A stretch of 64,000 nt of DNA from an uncultured Clostridia bacterium (GTDB taxonomy: Bacteria; Bacillota; Clostridia; Christensenellales; Borkfalkiaceae), in NCBI GenBank assembly GCA_944368215.1, contig CALVWX010000002.1:45624-109623 (forward strand), in the 5' to 3' direction. The position numbers and the translations under genes are program-made. The notes beneath the pieces were generated by a model. It made no database searches. It had not been told where the DNA came from and worked only from the letters and a program-made list of their open reading frames with translations. Below are positions 44,300 to 52,626 of the stretch, one piece after another (position 1 is the stretch's first letter; the number at the start of each line of letters is the position of its first letter).

Positions 44300-44302
44300 C
44301 TC

Positions 44303-44331
44303 TTGACAGCCGTCATACTTTATTGTAAAAT
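44303..44331 (+). promoter_or_regulatory. Promoter of acpP
   Basis: TTGACA (44303-44308), 17-nt spacer, TAAAAT (44326-44331), then a leader of ~22 nt with aaggag before ATG 44361. Confidence 0.85.
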
Positions 44332-44360
44332 TTTAGTATAAACATAAGGAGAGCAAAAAT

Positions 44361-44582
44361 ATGTTTGAAGAAATAGCAAAAATGCTCGCAGAGCAGCTTG
44401 ATATCCCCGTTTCCAAAATCACCCTTCAGAGCAACATTATAGACGACCTCGGCGCCGATAGTCTCGATATCGTCGAAATGCTCATGACGCTTGAAGATAC
44501 TACGGGCAAGACTATCCCCGATGAAAAAGTTACCGAAATCAAAACGGTCGGCGACCTGGTGGATGTGCTCAACAGCTTATAA
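44361..44582 (+). CDS. acpP: Acyl carrier protein
   Basis: A 73-residue acyl carrier protein carrying growing fatty acids on a phosphopantetheine arm. The attachment serine is in GADSLDIVEML (Ser ~36), flanked by the usual acidic helix. Length and pattern match AcpP. It has its own consensus promoter, an aaggag ribosome site and a terminator directly behind, so it is monocistronic here, away from the fab genes. A specialised carrier cannot be excluded, but no NRPS or PKS gene is nearby. Confidence 0.93.
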   Translation: MFEEIAKMLAEQLDIPVSKITLQSNIIDDLGADSLDIVEMLMTLEDTTGKTIPDEKVTEIKTVGDLVDVLNSL

Positions 44583-44600
44583 TTTTATTGAATAATACAG

Positions 44601-44626
44601 CCCGCGCGGCACGCGCGGGCTTTTTT
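44601..44626 (+). terminator. Terminator of acpP
   Basis: Stem cccgcgcg / cgcgcggg with loop gca, followed by cttttttcc. The next gene starts 4 nt after the T-run. Confidence 0.88.
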
Positions 44627-44629
44627 CCT

Positions 44630-45532
44630 ATGACACTGCAACAGCTTAAATATATTATATGTGTGGCGGAGGAGGGAAAAATCAACCTCGCCGCCAAAAA
44701 ACTTTATATATCCCAGCCGTCGCTCACTCAGTCCGTGCGCGAGTTGGAAGAAGATCTGGGCATAACCATTTTTACGCGCACAAACCGCGGGGTTTCGCTC
44801 ACCCCCGAGGGGGAAGAATTTTTGTCGTACGCCCGTCAGGTCGCCGATCAGGTTGAACTCCTTGAGGAAAAATACAAAGGCGGCAAAAAGCGGTTGCGCA
44901 CGTTCTGCGTTTCGTGCCAGCACTATTCGTTCGCCGTCGATGCGTTTATCACGCTCATAAAGGAGACGGGTGCGGACGAATACGACTTCCGCCTGCGCGA
45001 AACGCGCACCTTTGAAATTATCGAGGACGTCGCCTCGCTCAAAAGTCAGGTCGGCGTGCTTTATATGAACGATTTCAATTCCTCTGTTCTGAATAAGGTG
45101 TTAAAGGAAAATCATTTAAAATTTACGCGCCTTATCACGGCTCTGCCGCACATATTCATAAGCGCCGCGCATCCGCTTGCAGGTAAGGAACGGGTTACTT
45201 TAGAAGATCTTGAACCATATCCGTGCCTTACCTTCGAACAGGGCGAGCACAATTCCTTTTACTTTTCGGAAGAAATTCAGCCCACGCACTATTCGCCTAA
45301 AAATATCAGGGTGCGCGACAGGGCTACTCTTTTCAACTGTCTCGTGGGGCTCAACGGCTACACTATTTCAAGCGGTATAATAAACGGAGAACTCAACTGG
45401 GAAAATATCGTTGCAATTCCGTTAAAAGTTGACGATTGCATGGAAATAGGTTACGTCATGCATGACGGTGCAGTTTTGTCGCCGCTTGCAGAAAGGTACA
45501 TTCAACTTTTAAAGAAACTCACAGGCAATTAA
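44630..45532 (+). CDS. LysR-family transcriptional regulator
   Basis: A 300-residue LysR regulator. The winged helix-turn-helix is at ~1-62 (QQLKYIICVAEEGKINLAAK; ISQPSLTQSVRELEEDLGI) and a substrate-binding domain with two lobes at ~90-295. I place the start at ATG 44630, where the family normally begins; the ORF upstream runs back through the acpP terminator. No ribosome site precedes the ATG and the terminator T-run ends 4 nt before it, so expression may rely on read-through or an unusual short leader. The inducer and target genes are not evident; neighbours are acpP and leuS. Confidence 0.87.
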   Translation: MTLQQLKYIICVAEEGKINLAAKKLYISQPSLTQSVRELEEDLGITIFTRTNRGVSLTPEGEEFLSYARQVADQVELLEEKYKGGKKRLRTFCVSCQHYSFAVDAFITLIKETGADEYDFRLRETRTFEIIEDVASLKSQVGVLYMNDFNSSVLNKVLKENHLKFTRLITALPHIFISAAHPLAGKERVTLEDLEPYPCLTFEQGEHNSFYFSEEIQPTHYSPKNIRVRDRATLFNCLVGLNGYTISSGIINGELNWENIVAIPLKVDDCMEIGYVMHDGAVLSPLAERYIQLLKKLTGN

Positions 45533-45560
45533 AAAATCCGCGCATCGCGCGGATTTTTTT
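45531..45560. terminator. Bidirectional terminator between the lysR-like gene and leuS
   Basis: Stem aaaaaatccgcgc / gcgcggatttttt with loop atc. A- and T-runs on both sides fit termination in both directions for the convergent genes. Confidence 0.88.
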
Positions 45561-45567
45561 AAGTCGT

Positions 45568-47976
45568 TTATACGATTATGTTTATCAGGCGCTTGGGCAC
45601 CACGATAAACTTTTTAATGTGCTTGCCTTCTATTAAAGGAGCAACTTCAGGGTGTGCTTTGACCTTTGCCTCGATTTGGTCTGAAGGCATGTCGGCGGGC
45701 AGCGAAATCTTTGTCTTGATTTTGCTGTTGACCTGAACGGCGTATTCAAATGCGTCTTCTCCGCACTTGCTTTCGTCATATTCGGGCCATTTTTCGTATG
45801 CCATCGTGCCGTTGTGGCCTAAAGCGGTATTCCATATCTCTTCGGTAAGGAAGGGAATGACGGGGTTTAAAAGCCTGCACAATCCTTCGGCGTATGCGCG
45901 TGGGAATGGTTTGCCTTCGCCGATTTCCTTATATACGGCGTTGACAAAAATCATCATCTGTGAAATGGCGGTGTTTACCTTAAGTGCCATGTAATCTTCG
46001 CCGACCTTTTTGACGGTCTGATTATATATCTTGTCGAGCGAGGGATTGGCTTCGTCTCTGATTGCTCCGCTTTCAAAGTAAAGCCTGTGAATTCTGTCTA
46101 TAAATTTCTTAACGCCCTCTATGTTGGCGGTGTTCCAGGGCTTTGTGTCGGCTACGGGGCCCATGAACATTTCGTACATTCTTAAAACGTCTGCGCCGTA
46201 ATCGCGCACGATGTCGTTGGGGTTTATGACGTTGCCCTTGGATTTTGACATTTTTTCGCCGTCTTCGCCCAGAATCATGCCTTGGTGGAAGAGCTTTTTG
46301 AATGGCTCTTTATAAGGAACATAACCTTTGTCGTAGAGGAAGTTGTTCCAGAAGCGCGAATATAAAAGGTGTCCCACAAGGTGTTCCTTGCCGCCGCAGT
46401 AAAAGTCTACGGGCATCCAGTGCTTTAAAAGCTCATAGTCGGCAAATTTTTCGTCGTTGCGGGGGTCGCAGTAGCGGAGGAAATACCAGCTCGACCCTGC
46501 CGAACCGGGCATTGTCGTCGTCTCTCTCTTGCCCTTTTTGCCCTTGTAAACTATGTTGACCCAGTCCTTGGCGTTTTCAAGGGGCGCCTTGCCGTCGTGA
46601 GCTTTATAATCGTCCATCTCGGGCAGGACGAGAGGGAGCTCGTCGTCGTTGAGAAAGGCTACTTCGCCGTCTTCAAGGTGAACTACGGGCAGCGGCTCGC
46701 CCCAGTATCTCTGTCGCGCGAAAATCCACTCGCGCAACTTGTACGTGACGGCCTTTTTGCCGCAGTTGTGCTCGGTCAGCCACTCGGCCATTTTGTCAAT
46801 GGCGTCCTGCTTGTTCAGGCCGTTCAAAAATCCCGAATTGATGTGTACGCCGTCCTGTGTCCATGCCTCTTTTTGTATATCGCCGCCTTCAAGCACCTGA
46901 ATGACGGGCAGATTGAACTTTTTGGCGAACTCGTAGTCGCGCGTGTCGTGCGCGGGCACGGCCATTATCGCGCCCGTGCCGTAGGAGGTGAGCACGTAAT
47001 CGGATATCCATATGGGAACTTTATTGCCGTTTACGGGATTGACGGCATATGCGCCCGTAAACGCGCCCGTCTTGTCTTTGTTGAGTTCCGTGCGCTCAAG
47101 GTCAGACTTGCTCGCGCAGACCTTTTTGTAGGCATCTATTTCTGCCTTTCTGTCGGGCGTGGTTATCTTGTCGACTAGATTATGCTCGGGCGCGAGAACG
47201 CAGTATGTCGCGCCGAAGAGCGTGTCGCAGCGCGTTGTGAAAACGGTGAACTGCTCGTCTGTGCCGTCTACTTTGAATATGACGTTGGCGCCCACCGATT
47301 TGCCGATCCAGTTGCGCTGGGCGACTTTGGAAGGTTCCGGCCAGTCAAGTTCGTCAAGCCCTTCCAGAAGCCTTTCGGCATACTTGTTGATGTCGATGAC
47401 CCATTGCTTCATGTTCCTGCGCACAACGGGATAGCCGCCGCGTTCGCTCTTGCCGTCAATTATTTCATCGTTTGCGAGCACGGTGCCCAGCTCTTCGCAC
47501 CAGTTTACGGGCGTTTCTACATATCTTGCAAGTCCTGCTTCCGCCAGCTGTTTGAAAATCCATTGCGTCCATTTGTAGTAGGAGGGGTCGCAGGTCGAAA
47601 TGGTCTGTGTCCAGTCGTAGGACAGCCCGAGCATTTTTAGCTGGGACGTAAACGTCTCGATATTCTGCTGAGTGAATGCTCCGGGGTGGTGACCGGTATT
47701 TATTGCGTATTGTTCGGCAGGCAGACCGAAGCTGTCGAATCCGATGGGGTGCAGAACGTTATAGCCCTGCATGCGCTTCATGCGCGCGATTATATCCGTA
47801 GCCGTGTAACCTTCGGGGTGGCCTACGTGAAGTCCCGCGCCGGAAGGGTAGGGGAACATATCCAAAACGTAATATTTGGGCTTGGAAAAATCGTGCAGAT
47901 CGGTGTGGAAGGTGCCGTTCTTTTCCCAGTATTCAGCCCATTTTTTTTCTACTGCATTAAAATCGGTATATGCCAT
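45568..47976 (-). CDS. leuS: Leucyl-tRNA synthetase
   Basis: An 802-residue class I synthetase charging tRNA-Leu. The HIGH motif is HVGH ([10 protein letters not shown], ~50), the KMSKS motif is [11 protein letters not shown] (~575), and the CP1 editing domain is present ([24 protein letters not shown]), so misacylated norvalyl or isoleucyl products can be cleared. The anticodon-binding domain fills the last ~150 residues and is slightly shorter than in Bacillus. Start ATG 47976 has an aggaag site. No leucine T-box is visible in the short upstream leader, although thrS nearby has one. Confidence 0.96.
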   Translation of the reverse strand: MAYTDFNAVEKKWAEYWEKNGTFHTDLHDFSKPKYYVLDMFPYPSGAGLHVGHPEGYTATDIIARMKRMQGYNVLHPIGFDSFGLPAEQYAINTGHHPGAFTQQNIETFTSQLKMLGLSYDWTQTISTCDPSYYKWTQWIFKQLAEAGLARYVETPVNWCEELGTVLANDEIIDGKSERGGYPVVRRNMKQWVIDINKYAERLLEGLDELDWPEPSKVAQRNWIGKSVGANVIFKVDGTDEQFTVFTTRCDTLFGATYCVLAPEHNLVDKITTPDRKAEIDAYKKVCASKSDLERTELNKDKTGAFTGAYAVNPVNGNKVPIWISDYVLTSYGTGAIMAVPAHDTRDYEFAKKFNLPVIQVLEGGDIQKEAWTQDGVHINSGFLNGLNKQDAIDKMAEWLTEHNCGKKAVTYKLREWIFARQRYWGEPLPVVHLEDGEVAFLNDDELPLVLPEMDDYKAHDGKAPLENAKDWVNIVYKGKKGKRETTTMPGSAGSSWYFLRYCDPRNDEKFADYELLKHWMPVDFYCGGKEHLVGHLLYSRFWNNFLYDKGYVPYKEPFKKLFHQGMILGEDGEKMSKSKGNVINPNDIVRDYGADVLRMYEMFMGPVADTKPWNTANIEGVKKFIDRIHRLYFESGAIRDEANPSLDKIYNQTVKKVGEDYMALKVNTAISQMMIFVNAVYKEIGEGKPFPRAYAEGLCRLLNPVIPFLTEEIWNTALGHNGTMAYEKWPEYDESKCGEDAFEYAVQVNSKIKTKISLPADMPSDQIEAKVKAHPEVAPLIEGKHIKKFIVVPKRLINIIV

Positions 47977-48029
47977 AATTTTCTTCCTAATAAAAATTTC
48001 CTTTTAATTATACATTACGCGGCCGCCGG

Positions 48030-48045
48030 TTGGCAAATATTTTTA
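48030..48045. repeat. 16-bp direct repeat, left copy
   Basis: ttggcaaatattttta occurs here and again at 48276-48291, framing a 230-nt structured segment in the 613-nt leuS-thrS gap. Confidence 0.7.
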
Positions 48046-48098
48046 GCCGATAGTTAGATAAGTAATTGCGGTATTAATCGATTTTATATAATAATGTC

Positions 48099-48270
48099 TT
48101 GACCCGAAACCGCGATTTCGGGTCAAAGGCCCCAATTTGCGCATACCTGCGCCTCAGCGGAGTGGATGGGCGCAATTATATAACTGTAGGACTTTTAAGA
48201 TTGCGCCCAAAGAGGCAGAGCCTCTCAGATAACGGCAAATCGCAGCCGCCTCAAGGCGAGATTTGCGTTA
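48099..48270 (+). ncRNA. Candidate structured RNA between leuS and thrS
   Basis: A TATAAT (48087-48092, poor -35) predicts a start near 48099, exactly where an 11-bp hairpin begins (ttgacccgaaa / tttcgggtcaa). Downstream, gggcgcaat (48168-48176) can pair either with ttgcgc upstream (48137-48142) or with attgcgccc downstream (48200-48208), giving two exclusive folds. A gaggc-aga-gcctc hairpin (48212-48224) and repeat copy B (48230-48271) follow. There is no open reading frame with a start signal. No known RNA family is recognised. Confidence 0.4.
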
Positions 48271-48271
48271 A
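48230..48271. repeat. Dispersed hairpin repeat, copy B
   Basis: Same element as at 44241: taacggcaaatc ... gatttgcgtta forms an imperfect hairpin with an inner gccgcc-tcaa-ggcg stem. Confidence 0.65.
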
Positions 48272-48275
48272 TATA

Positions 48276-48291
48276 TTGGCAAATATTTTTA
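48276..48291. repeat. 16-bp direct repeat, right copy
   Basis: Identical to 48030-48045. Ends 21 bp before the thrS promoter. Confidence 0.7.
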
Positions 48292-48312
48292 AAGTAAATA
48301 GTCGCCAAATAA

Positions 48313-48341
48313 TTGACAAATTGCCTTAAAAGTAATAACAT
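48313..48341 (+). promoter_or_regulatory. Promoter of the thrS T-box transcript
   Basis: TTGACA (48313-48318), 17-nt spacer, TAACAT (48336-48341); start expected near 48348. Confidence 0.8.
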
Positions 48342-48354
48342 ACAGGTATAAATA

Positions 48355-48569
48355 TTTTATCCGCGGGGACAAGTACCCGCCGCACGGTTTTACAGAGAGC
48401 GCGCCCTCCGGCTGCAAGGCGCGTAAAGCGTGGGCGCAAGGGGAAACCACCCTGTTTTTATGCGGATATATGAAAGAGCGGTCTTTGCGACAATTAAGGT
48501 GGAACCGCGCAAATAAGAAATTTGCGTCCTTAAACTGATTATTATTAGTTTAAGGGCTTTTTTTATTGT
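48355..48569 (+). promoter_or_regulatory. Threonine T-box riboswitch upstream of thrS
   Basis: Stem I carries the AGAGAGCG bulge region and a GGCTGCAAGG loop; the specifier candidate is ACC (48446-48448, in gggaaaccaccc), which pairs with anticodon GGU. The T-box core AAGGTGGAACCGCG is at 48496-48509. A terminator follows: ccttaaact (48528-48536) / agtttaagg (48547-48555) plus a T-run. Uncharged tRNA-Thr should pair with the T-box bulge and allow read-through into thrS. Confidence 0.93.
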
Positions 48570-48589
48570 CTTATATCGGAGATTTTTTT

Positions 48590-50497
48590 ATGAAAGTATT
48601 TTTAAAGAACGGCGACGAACTCTCTGTGCAGGACGGCGCTACATGCGCCGCGGTTGCTTCGGTAATTTCAGAAGGCCTTGCCCGCAATGCCGTTACGGCA
48701 AAGGTTAACGGCGTTTTGTGCGACCTTTCGCACGACATCAAAGACGGCGACACGGTGGAAATTGTAACCCTCAAGGACAAAGAAGGCCTTGAAGTTTACC
48801 GCCACACCTGCGCACATGTTTTGGCGCAGGCCGTTAAAACCATATTTCCCACGTGCAAGCTTGCCATCGGCCCCGTCATCGACAACGGTTTTTATTACGA
48901 CTTCGATTTCAACACGCCCATAACTCAGGACGATTTTGCCAAAATTGAGGCCGAAATGACAAAAATAATCAAGGCAAACACGCCTATAACCCGCTTCGAG
49001 CTTCCCCGCGAAGAGGCTGTAAAGCTCATGTCGGACTATAAGGAAAAGTATAAGGTTGAGCTTATAAACGATCTGCCCGAAGACAGCGTTATTTCCTTCT
49101 ACAAGCAGGGCTCGTTTACCGATCTCTGCCGCGGCCCTCATCTTCCGTCTACGGGCAAAATAAAGGCCTTCAAGCTTGTGTCCATCGCGGGCGCTTACTG
49201 GCGCGGCAACGAAAAGAACAAAATGCTGACGCGCATCTACGGCGTGGCTTTTGCCAAAAAGGATGAAATGCAGGCTTACTTCGATATGCTTGAGGAAGCT
49301 AAAAAACGCGATCATATAAAGCTCGGCAAGGAACTCAAGCTTTTCGCCCTCCTGAACGAAGGTAAAGGATTTCCTTTCTTCCTTCCCAACGGCATGGTGC
49401 TCAAGAATACCCTCGTCGATTACTGGCGCGAACTTCACCGCAGGGAAGGATATGTCGAAATTCAGACGCCCATCATCCTTACGCGCACCCTTTGGGAAAA
49501 TTCCGGCCACTGGGAGCACTACAAGGACAATATGTATACAACCAAAATCGACGGCGAGGATTGCGCTGTAAAGCCCATGAACTGCCCCGGCGGCATGCTC
49601 GTTTACAAGCTCGAACCGCATAGCTATAAGGATCTGCCCATCAGAATGGGCGAAATGGGTCTCGTTCACCGCCATGAAAAGAGCGGCCAGCTTCACGGTC
49701 TTTTCCGCGTTCGCTGCTTCACTCAGGACGATGCGCATATCTTCATGCTGCCCGAGCAGATAACCGACGAAATAAAGGGCGTTGTAAGGCTGACCGATAA
49801 AATCTACAAGCAATTCGGCTTCAAGTACAAAGTAGAGCTCTCCACCCGTCCCGAAGACAGCATGGGCACGGAAGAGGAGTGGAACGCCGCAACCGACGCG
49901 CTCCGCGCCGCTCTGGACGAACTCGGACTTGAATATGAAATCAACGAAGGCGACGGCGCGTTCTACGGCCCTAAGATTGACTTCCATCTTCAGGACAGCA
50001 TAGGCAGAACGTGGCAGTGCGGCACTATTCAGCTCGACTTCCAGATGCCCCAGCGCTTTGAGCTCGAATACGTCGGCGAGGACGGCGCAAAACACCGCCC
50101 CATAATGATTCACCGCGCAATTTTCGGCTCTATCGAAAGATTTATCGGCATTCTCATCGAGCATTTTGCAGGCAAATTCCCCGTATGGCTGGCTCCCGTT
50201 CAGGTAAAAGTTCTTGCTATTACCGACAGAACCAAGGAATATGCCGAGGGCGTATGCAACATGCTTAAAGAGCGCGGTGTGCGCGCGGAGCTTGATGTCC
50301 GCAACGAAAAAATCGGTTATAAAATACGCGAAGCAAAGCTTGAAAAAGTTCCCTATATCCTCGTCGTCGGCGATAAGGAAGCAGAGGAAGGCACTGTAAA
50401 CGTCAACAAGCGCGACGTGGAGGAAAAGACTTCTATGACCAAAGATGCGTTTGCCGAACTCGTTTTAAATGATATCAAAGAAAAAATTACTTTCTGA
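48590..50497 (+). CDS. thrS: Threonyl-tRNA synthetase
   Basis: A 635-residue class II synthetase. An N-terminal TGS domain (~1-62) is followed by the editing domain with HTCAHVLAQAVK and CRGPHLPSTG, the catalytic core with MNCPGGMLVYK and the RCFTQDDAHIF motif, and a C-terminal anticodon-binding domain (~535-635). The start is ATG 48590 (cggag site 8 nt upstream); an earlier TTG lies in the riboswitch terminator loop region. It is controlled by the threonine T-box directly upstream. The zinc ligands Cys and two His of the core appear intact (NCPGGM; RHEKSGQLHG; RAIFGSIERF region). Confidence 0.97.
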   Translation: MKVFLKNGDELSVQDGATCAAVASVISEGLARNAVTAKVNGVLCDLSHDIKDGDTVEIVTLKDKEGLEVYRHTCAHVLAQAVKTIFPTCKLAIGPVIDNGFYYDFDFNTPITQDDFAKIEAEMTKIIKANTPITRFELPREEAVKLMSDYKEKYKVELINDLPEDSVISFYKQGSFTDLCRGPHLPSTGKIKAFKLVSIAGAYWRGNEKNKMLTRIYGVAFAKKDEMQAYFDMLEEAKKRDHIKLGKELKLFALLNEGKGFPFFLPNGMVLKNTLVDYWRELHRREGYVEIQTPIILTRTLWENSGHWEHYKDNMYTTKIDGEDCAVKPMNCPGGMLVYKLEPHSYKDLPIRMGEMGLVHRHEKSGQLHGLFRVRCFTQDDAHIFMLPEQITDEIKGVVRLTDKIYKQFGFKYKVELSTRPEDSMGTEEEWNAATDALRAALDELGLEYEINEGDGAFYGPKIDFHLQDSIGRTWQCGTIQLDFQMPQRFELEYVGEDGAKHRPIMIHRAIFGSIERFIGILIEHFAGKFPVWLAPVQVKVLAITDRTKEYAEGVCNMLKERGVRAELDVRNEKIGYKIREAKLEKVPYILVVGDKEAEEGTVNVNKRDVEEKTSMTKDAFAELVLNDIKEKITF

Positions 50498-50507
50498 TTA
50501 AATATAG

Positions 50508-50536
50508 TTGACAAAAAAAATTTAAAGCAGTATTAT
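50508..50536 (+). promoter_or_regulatory. Promoter of infC-rpmI-rplT
   Basis: TTGACA (50508-50513), 17-nt spacer, TATTAT (50531-50536); start near 50543. Confidence 0.85.
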
Positions 50537-50542
50537 ATTTAA

Positions 50543-50670
50543 GTAAGCAAAGGCTATCCCTTTCGCCGTACCCGTAGGCGTAACGGCAAATAATGTTAAA
50601 ATGTTGCTTTATGCAATAGTCATGGCATTAGTTCGGGATAGGCTTGCGCTTATCCCGATTATTTTTTATC
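50543..50670 (+). promoter_or_regulatory. L20-type autoregulatory leader with antiterminator
   Basis: The leader before infC ends in an intrinsic terminator: tcgggata (50633-50640) / tatcccga (50651-50658) followed by ttattttttat. The upstream segment ctatccc (50554-50560) is complementary to gggatag (50635-50641) and can form an antiterminator. This is the arrangement of Bacillota L20 leaders, where free L20 favours termination of its own operon. Confidence 0.8.
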
Positions 50671-50674
50671 TGAT

Positions 50675-51202
50675 ATGAGGAATATGGAAAGAAAAGATTT
50701 TTATCAAGTAAACCAGGCAATAAGGGACAGGGAAGTAAGACTCATCGACTCCGAAGGCAACATGGTGGGCGTTATGTCCGCAAATCAGGCTCTCCGTCTC
50801 GCCGAGGATGCCGACCTCGACCTTGTAAAAATTTCCCCCAACGCCGTTCCGCCAGTATGCAAGATTATGGACTATTCCAAATTCAAATACGAGCAGGCAA
50901 AAAAGGATAAGGAAAACCGCAAAAATCAGACGGTAGTCGAACTCAAGGAGATAAGGCTTTCCATGACCATCGACGTCGGTGATATCGCGGTCAAGACCAA
51001 ACAATGCCTCAAGTTCCTCGAACAGGGCAATAAAGTAAAGGTTTCCATCCGCATGAAGGGGCGCGAGAATGCGCGTTCTTATCAGGGCGTAAAGGTTATG
51101 GAAGACTTTTTTGCCGGGCTTAACGGCAAAGCAGTACAGGATAAAAAACCCACGGCCGAGGGCAGGTTTATAACCATGATGCTCTCGCCTGCAAAAAATT
51201 AA
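50675..51202 (+). CDS. infC: Translation initiation factor IF-3
   Basis: A ~175-residue IF-3. The N-terminal domain has YQVNQAIRDREVRLIDSEG and the linker DYSKFKYEQAKKDKE; the C-terminal domain has VELKEIRLSMTIDVGD and KVKVSIRMKGRE. It binds the 30S subunit and checks start codons. The start is uncertain: ATG 50675 fits the frame, but the gagga site lies just after it, so ATG 50684 is possible. First gene of the infC-rpmI-rplT operon, regulated by the leader upstream. IF-3 matters here because leaderless mRNAs, predicted nearby, are sensitive to it. Confidence 0.95.
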   Translation: MRNMERKDFYQVNQAIRDREVRLIDSEGNMVGVMSANQALRLAEDADLDLVKISPNAVPPVCKIMDYSKFKYEQAKKDKENRKNQTVVELKEIRLSMTIDVGDIAVKTKQCLKFLEQGNKVKVSIRMKGRENARSYQGVKVMEDFFAGLNGKAVQDKKPTAEGRFITMMLSPAKN

Positions 51203-51267
51203 CATTATCAATTTAAGCGGCAAAACCGCTTATTCAAATTCGTAAAATTTTCAGGAGGAATAAATAT

Positions 51268-51468
51268 ATGCCCAAGCAGAAGTCGCACAGCGGTTCCAAA
51301 AAGCGTTTCTGGCTGACTGCGTCCGGTAAGGTCCAGAGGCCTCACGGCGGCAAGAACCACAAAGCTGAAACAAAAAACAGAAAGAGAAAGAGAAATTTGC
51401 GTCAGAACACTCTCGTTTCTTCGACGCAGGAATCTACCGTCAAGAGTATGATTCCCTACAAGGCATAA
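51268..51468 (+). CDS. rpmI: 50S ribosomal protein L35
   Basis: A 66-residue, strongly basic protein starting MPKQKSHSGSKKRF, with the L35 pattern GKVQRPHGGKNHKAETK. A caggagg site lies 8 nt upstream. Second gene of the operon, 15 nt before rplT. Confidence 0.95.
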   Translation: MPKQKSHSGSKKRFWLTASGKVQRPHGGKNHKAETKNRKRKRNLRQNTLVSSTQESTVKSMIPYKA

Positions 51469-51483
51469 AGGAGGAGAAAGAGA

Positions 51484-51834
51484 ATGCGTATCAAAAGGTC
51501 AGTTAACGCTCTTAAAAAGCGCAGAAAGATAATGCGCCTTGCAAAAGGCTACTTCGGCAACAAGTCCAAGTCTTACAGAATTGCAAGGGAAGCTGTAATG
51601 AAGTCCCTCAATTACGCCTTCATCGGCAGAAAGCTCAGAAAGCGCGACATGCGTTCGCTCTGGATAGCTCGTATCAACGCCGCTGCAAGGGTAAACGGAC
51701 TTTCTTATTCCAAGTTCATGCACGGCCTCAAGGCTGCCGGCATCAACCTCAACCGTAAGGTTCTGGCAGATCTCGCAGTCAACGACGCCGCTGCATTTGC
51801 AGCCCTTGCCGAAAAAGCAAAGGCAGCTGTTTAA
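51484..51834 (+). CDS. rplT: 50S ribosomal protein L20
   Basis: A 116-residue basic protein needed early in 50S assembly: [52 protein letters not shown]. In Bacillota L20 represses its own operon by binding the leader, and a matching leader is present upstream of infC. Preceded by an aaggagg site. Confidence 0.97.
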   Translation: MRIKRSVNALKKRRKIMRLAKGYFGNKSKSYRIAREAVMKSLNYAFIGRKLRKRDMRSLWIARINAAARVNGLSYSKFMHGLKAAGINLNRKVLADLAVNDAAAFAALAEKAKAAV

Positions 51835-51848
51835 TCGCAAATTCTTAC

Positions 51849-51884
51849 AGGGTAGTTGACGTTTTGGCAGCTACCCTTTAAAAC
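51849..51884 (+). promoter_or_regulatory. Hairpin and possible promoter between rplT and the TrmH-type gene
   Basis: agggtag / ctaccct (51850-51877) forms a 7-bp hairpin without a good T-run. The same bases contain TTGACG (51856-51861), 17-nt spacer and TAAAAC (51879-51884), a weak promoter ending 4 nt before ATG 51889. Confidence 0.45.
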
Positions 51885-51888
51885 GTAT

Positions 51889-52626
51889 ATGGTTATTACT
51901 TCGCGCTCCAATCCCCTCGTCAAAAAAATTGTCTCGCTTGCAGATAAAAAGTTTCGGCGGCAGTATGGCGAATACCTTGTAGAGGGTGTAAAGCCCGTCC
52001 GCGAATGCATGGCGGCAGGCGTCAGTATCGTCAATGTTCTGTGTACTCCCCGTCACGAAGGCGAGTTTGAAAACGCCGTCGTCGTGTCCGAGGATGTGTT
52101 CAAAAGCCTTTCGGCCGAAAAAACGCCGCAGGGCGTCATTGCTTCGGTAAAGCTTCCGTCTTTGCCTCTGCGTCAGCCAGCCGGACCCTGCCTGCTTTTG
52201 GATAGATTGCAGGACCCGGGAAACGTAGGCACGATTATCCGAACGGCAAATGCGGCGGGGTTTGTTGATATTTATCTCGTCGACTGTGCGGACCCTTTTT
52301 CGCCGAAAGCCGTCCGCGCCAGCATGAGCGGTATATTTTTTGTAAACGCTATGTGTTGTTCGGCGGAAGAAGCGCTCTCTGCGCTCTCCGGGACGCCGAT
52401 TATAACCGCGGATATGGACGGGGAGAATATATTTTCCTTCACTCCGCCGGGCACATATTGTCTTTGCATAGGCAACGAGGGCGGCGGGGTCAGCCACGAA
52501 ATTAAGGGTGCAAGTTCATATACGGTCAGTATACCCATGCGCGAAACATGTGAAAGTTTAAATGCCGCGATATCGGCGGCCATAGCCATGTATGCGCTTA
52601 AAAATAATGTAAAAGAGGTGCAATAA
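51889..52626 (+). CDS. TrmH/SpoU-family RNA 2'-O-methyltransferase
   Basis: A 245-residue SPOUT methyltransferase. The N-terminal substrate-binding domain (~1-95: YGEYLVEGVKPVRECMAAG) is followed by the knotted domain with motif 1 QDPGNVGTIIRTA, motif 2 CIGNEGGGVS and motif 3 IPMRETCESLNAAISAAIAM. It resembles RlmB and YsgA, which methylate 23S rRNA, rather than tRNA TrmH. Start ATG 51889 has no ribosome site. It ends directly before yebC (stop TAA then ATG), so both are co-transcribed. Confidence 0.9.
   Translation: MVITSRSNPLVKKIVSLADKKFRRQYGEYLVEGVKPVRECMAAGVSIVNVLCTPRHEGEFENAVVVSEDVFKSLSAEKTPQGVIASVKLPSLPLRQPAGPCLLLDRLQDPGNVGTIIRTANAAGFVDIYLVDCADPFSPKAVRASMSGIFFVNAMCCSAEEALSALSGTPIITADMDGENIFSFTPPGTYCLCIGNEGGGVSHEIKGASSYTVSIPMRETCESLNAAISAAIAMYALKNNVKEVQ

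Noticed and set aside
44281-44300. Reading the 44228-44360 gap as a riboswitch for acpP
   Set aside because: The hairpin repeat ends just before the acpP -35 box and so is not in the acpP transcript.
47182-47640. A 152-codon open frame antisense to leuS
   Set aside because: Shadow of the leuS reading frame, no supporting signal.
48668-50164. A 498-codon open frame antisense to thrS
   Set aside because: thrS is certain in sense direction; the antisense frame has no ribosome site, no recognisable domain and arises from codon bias.
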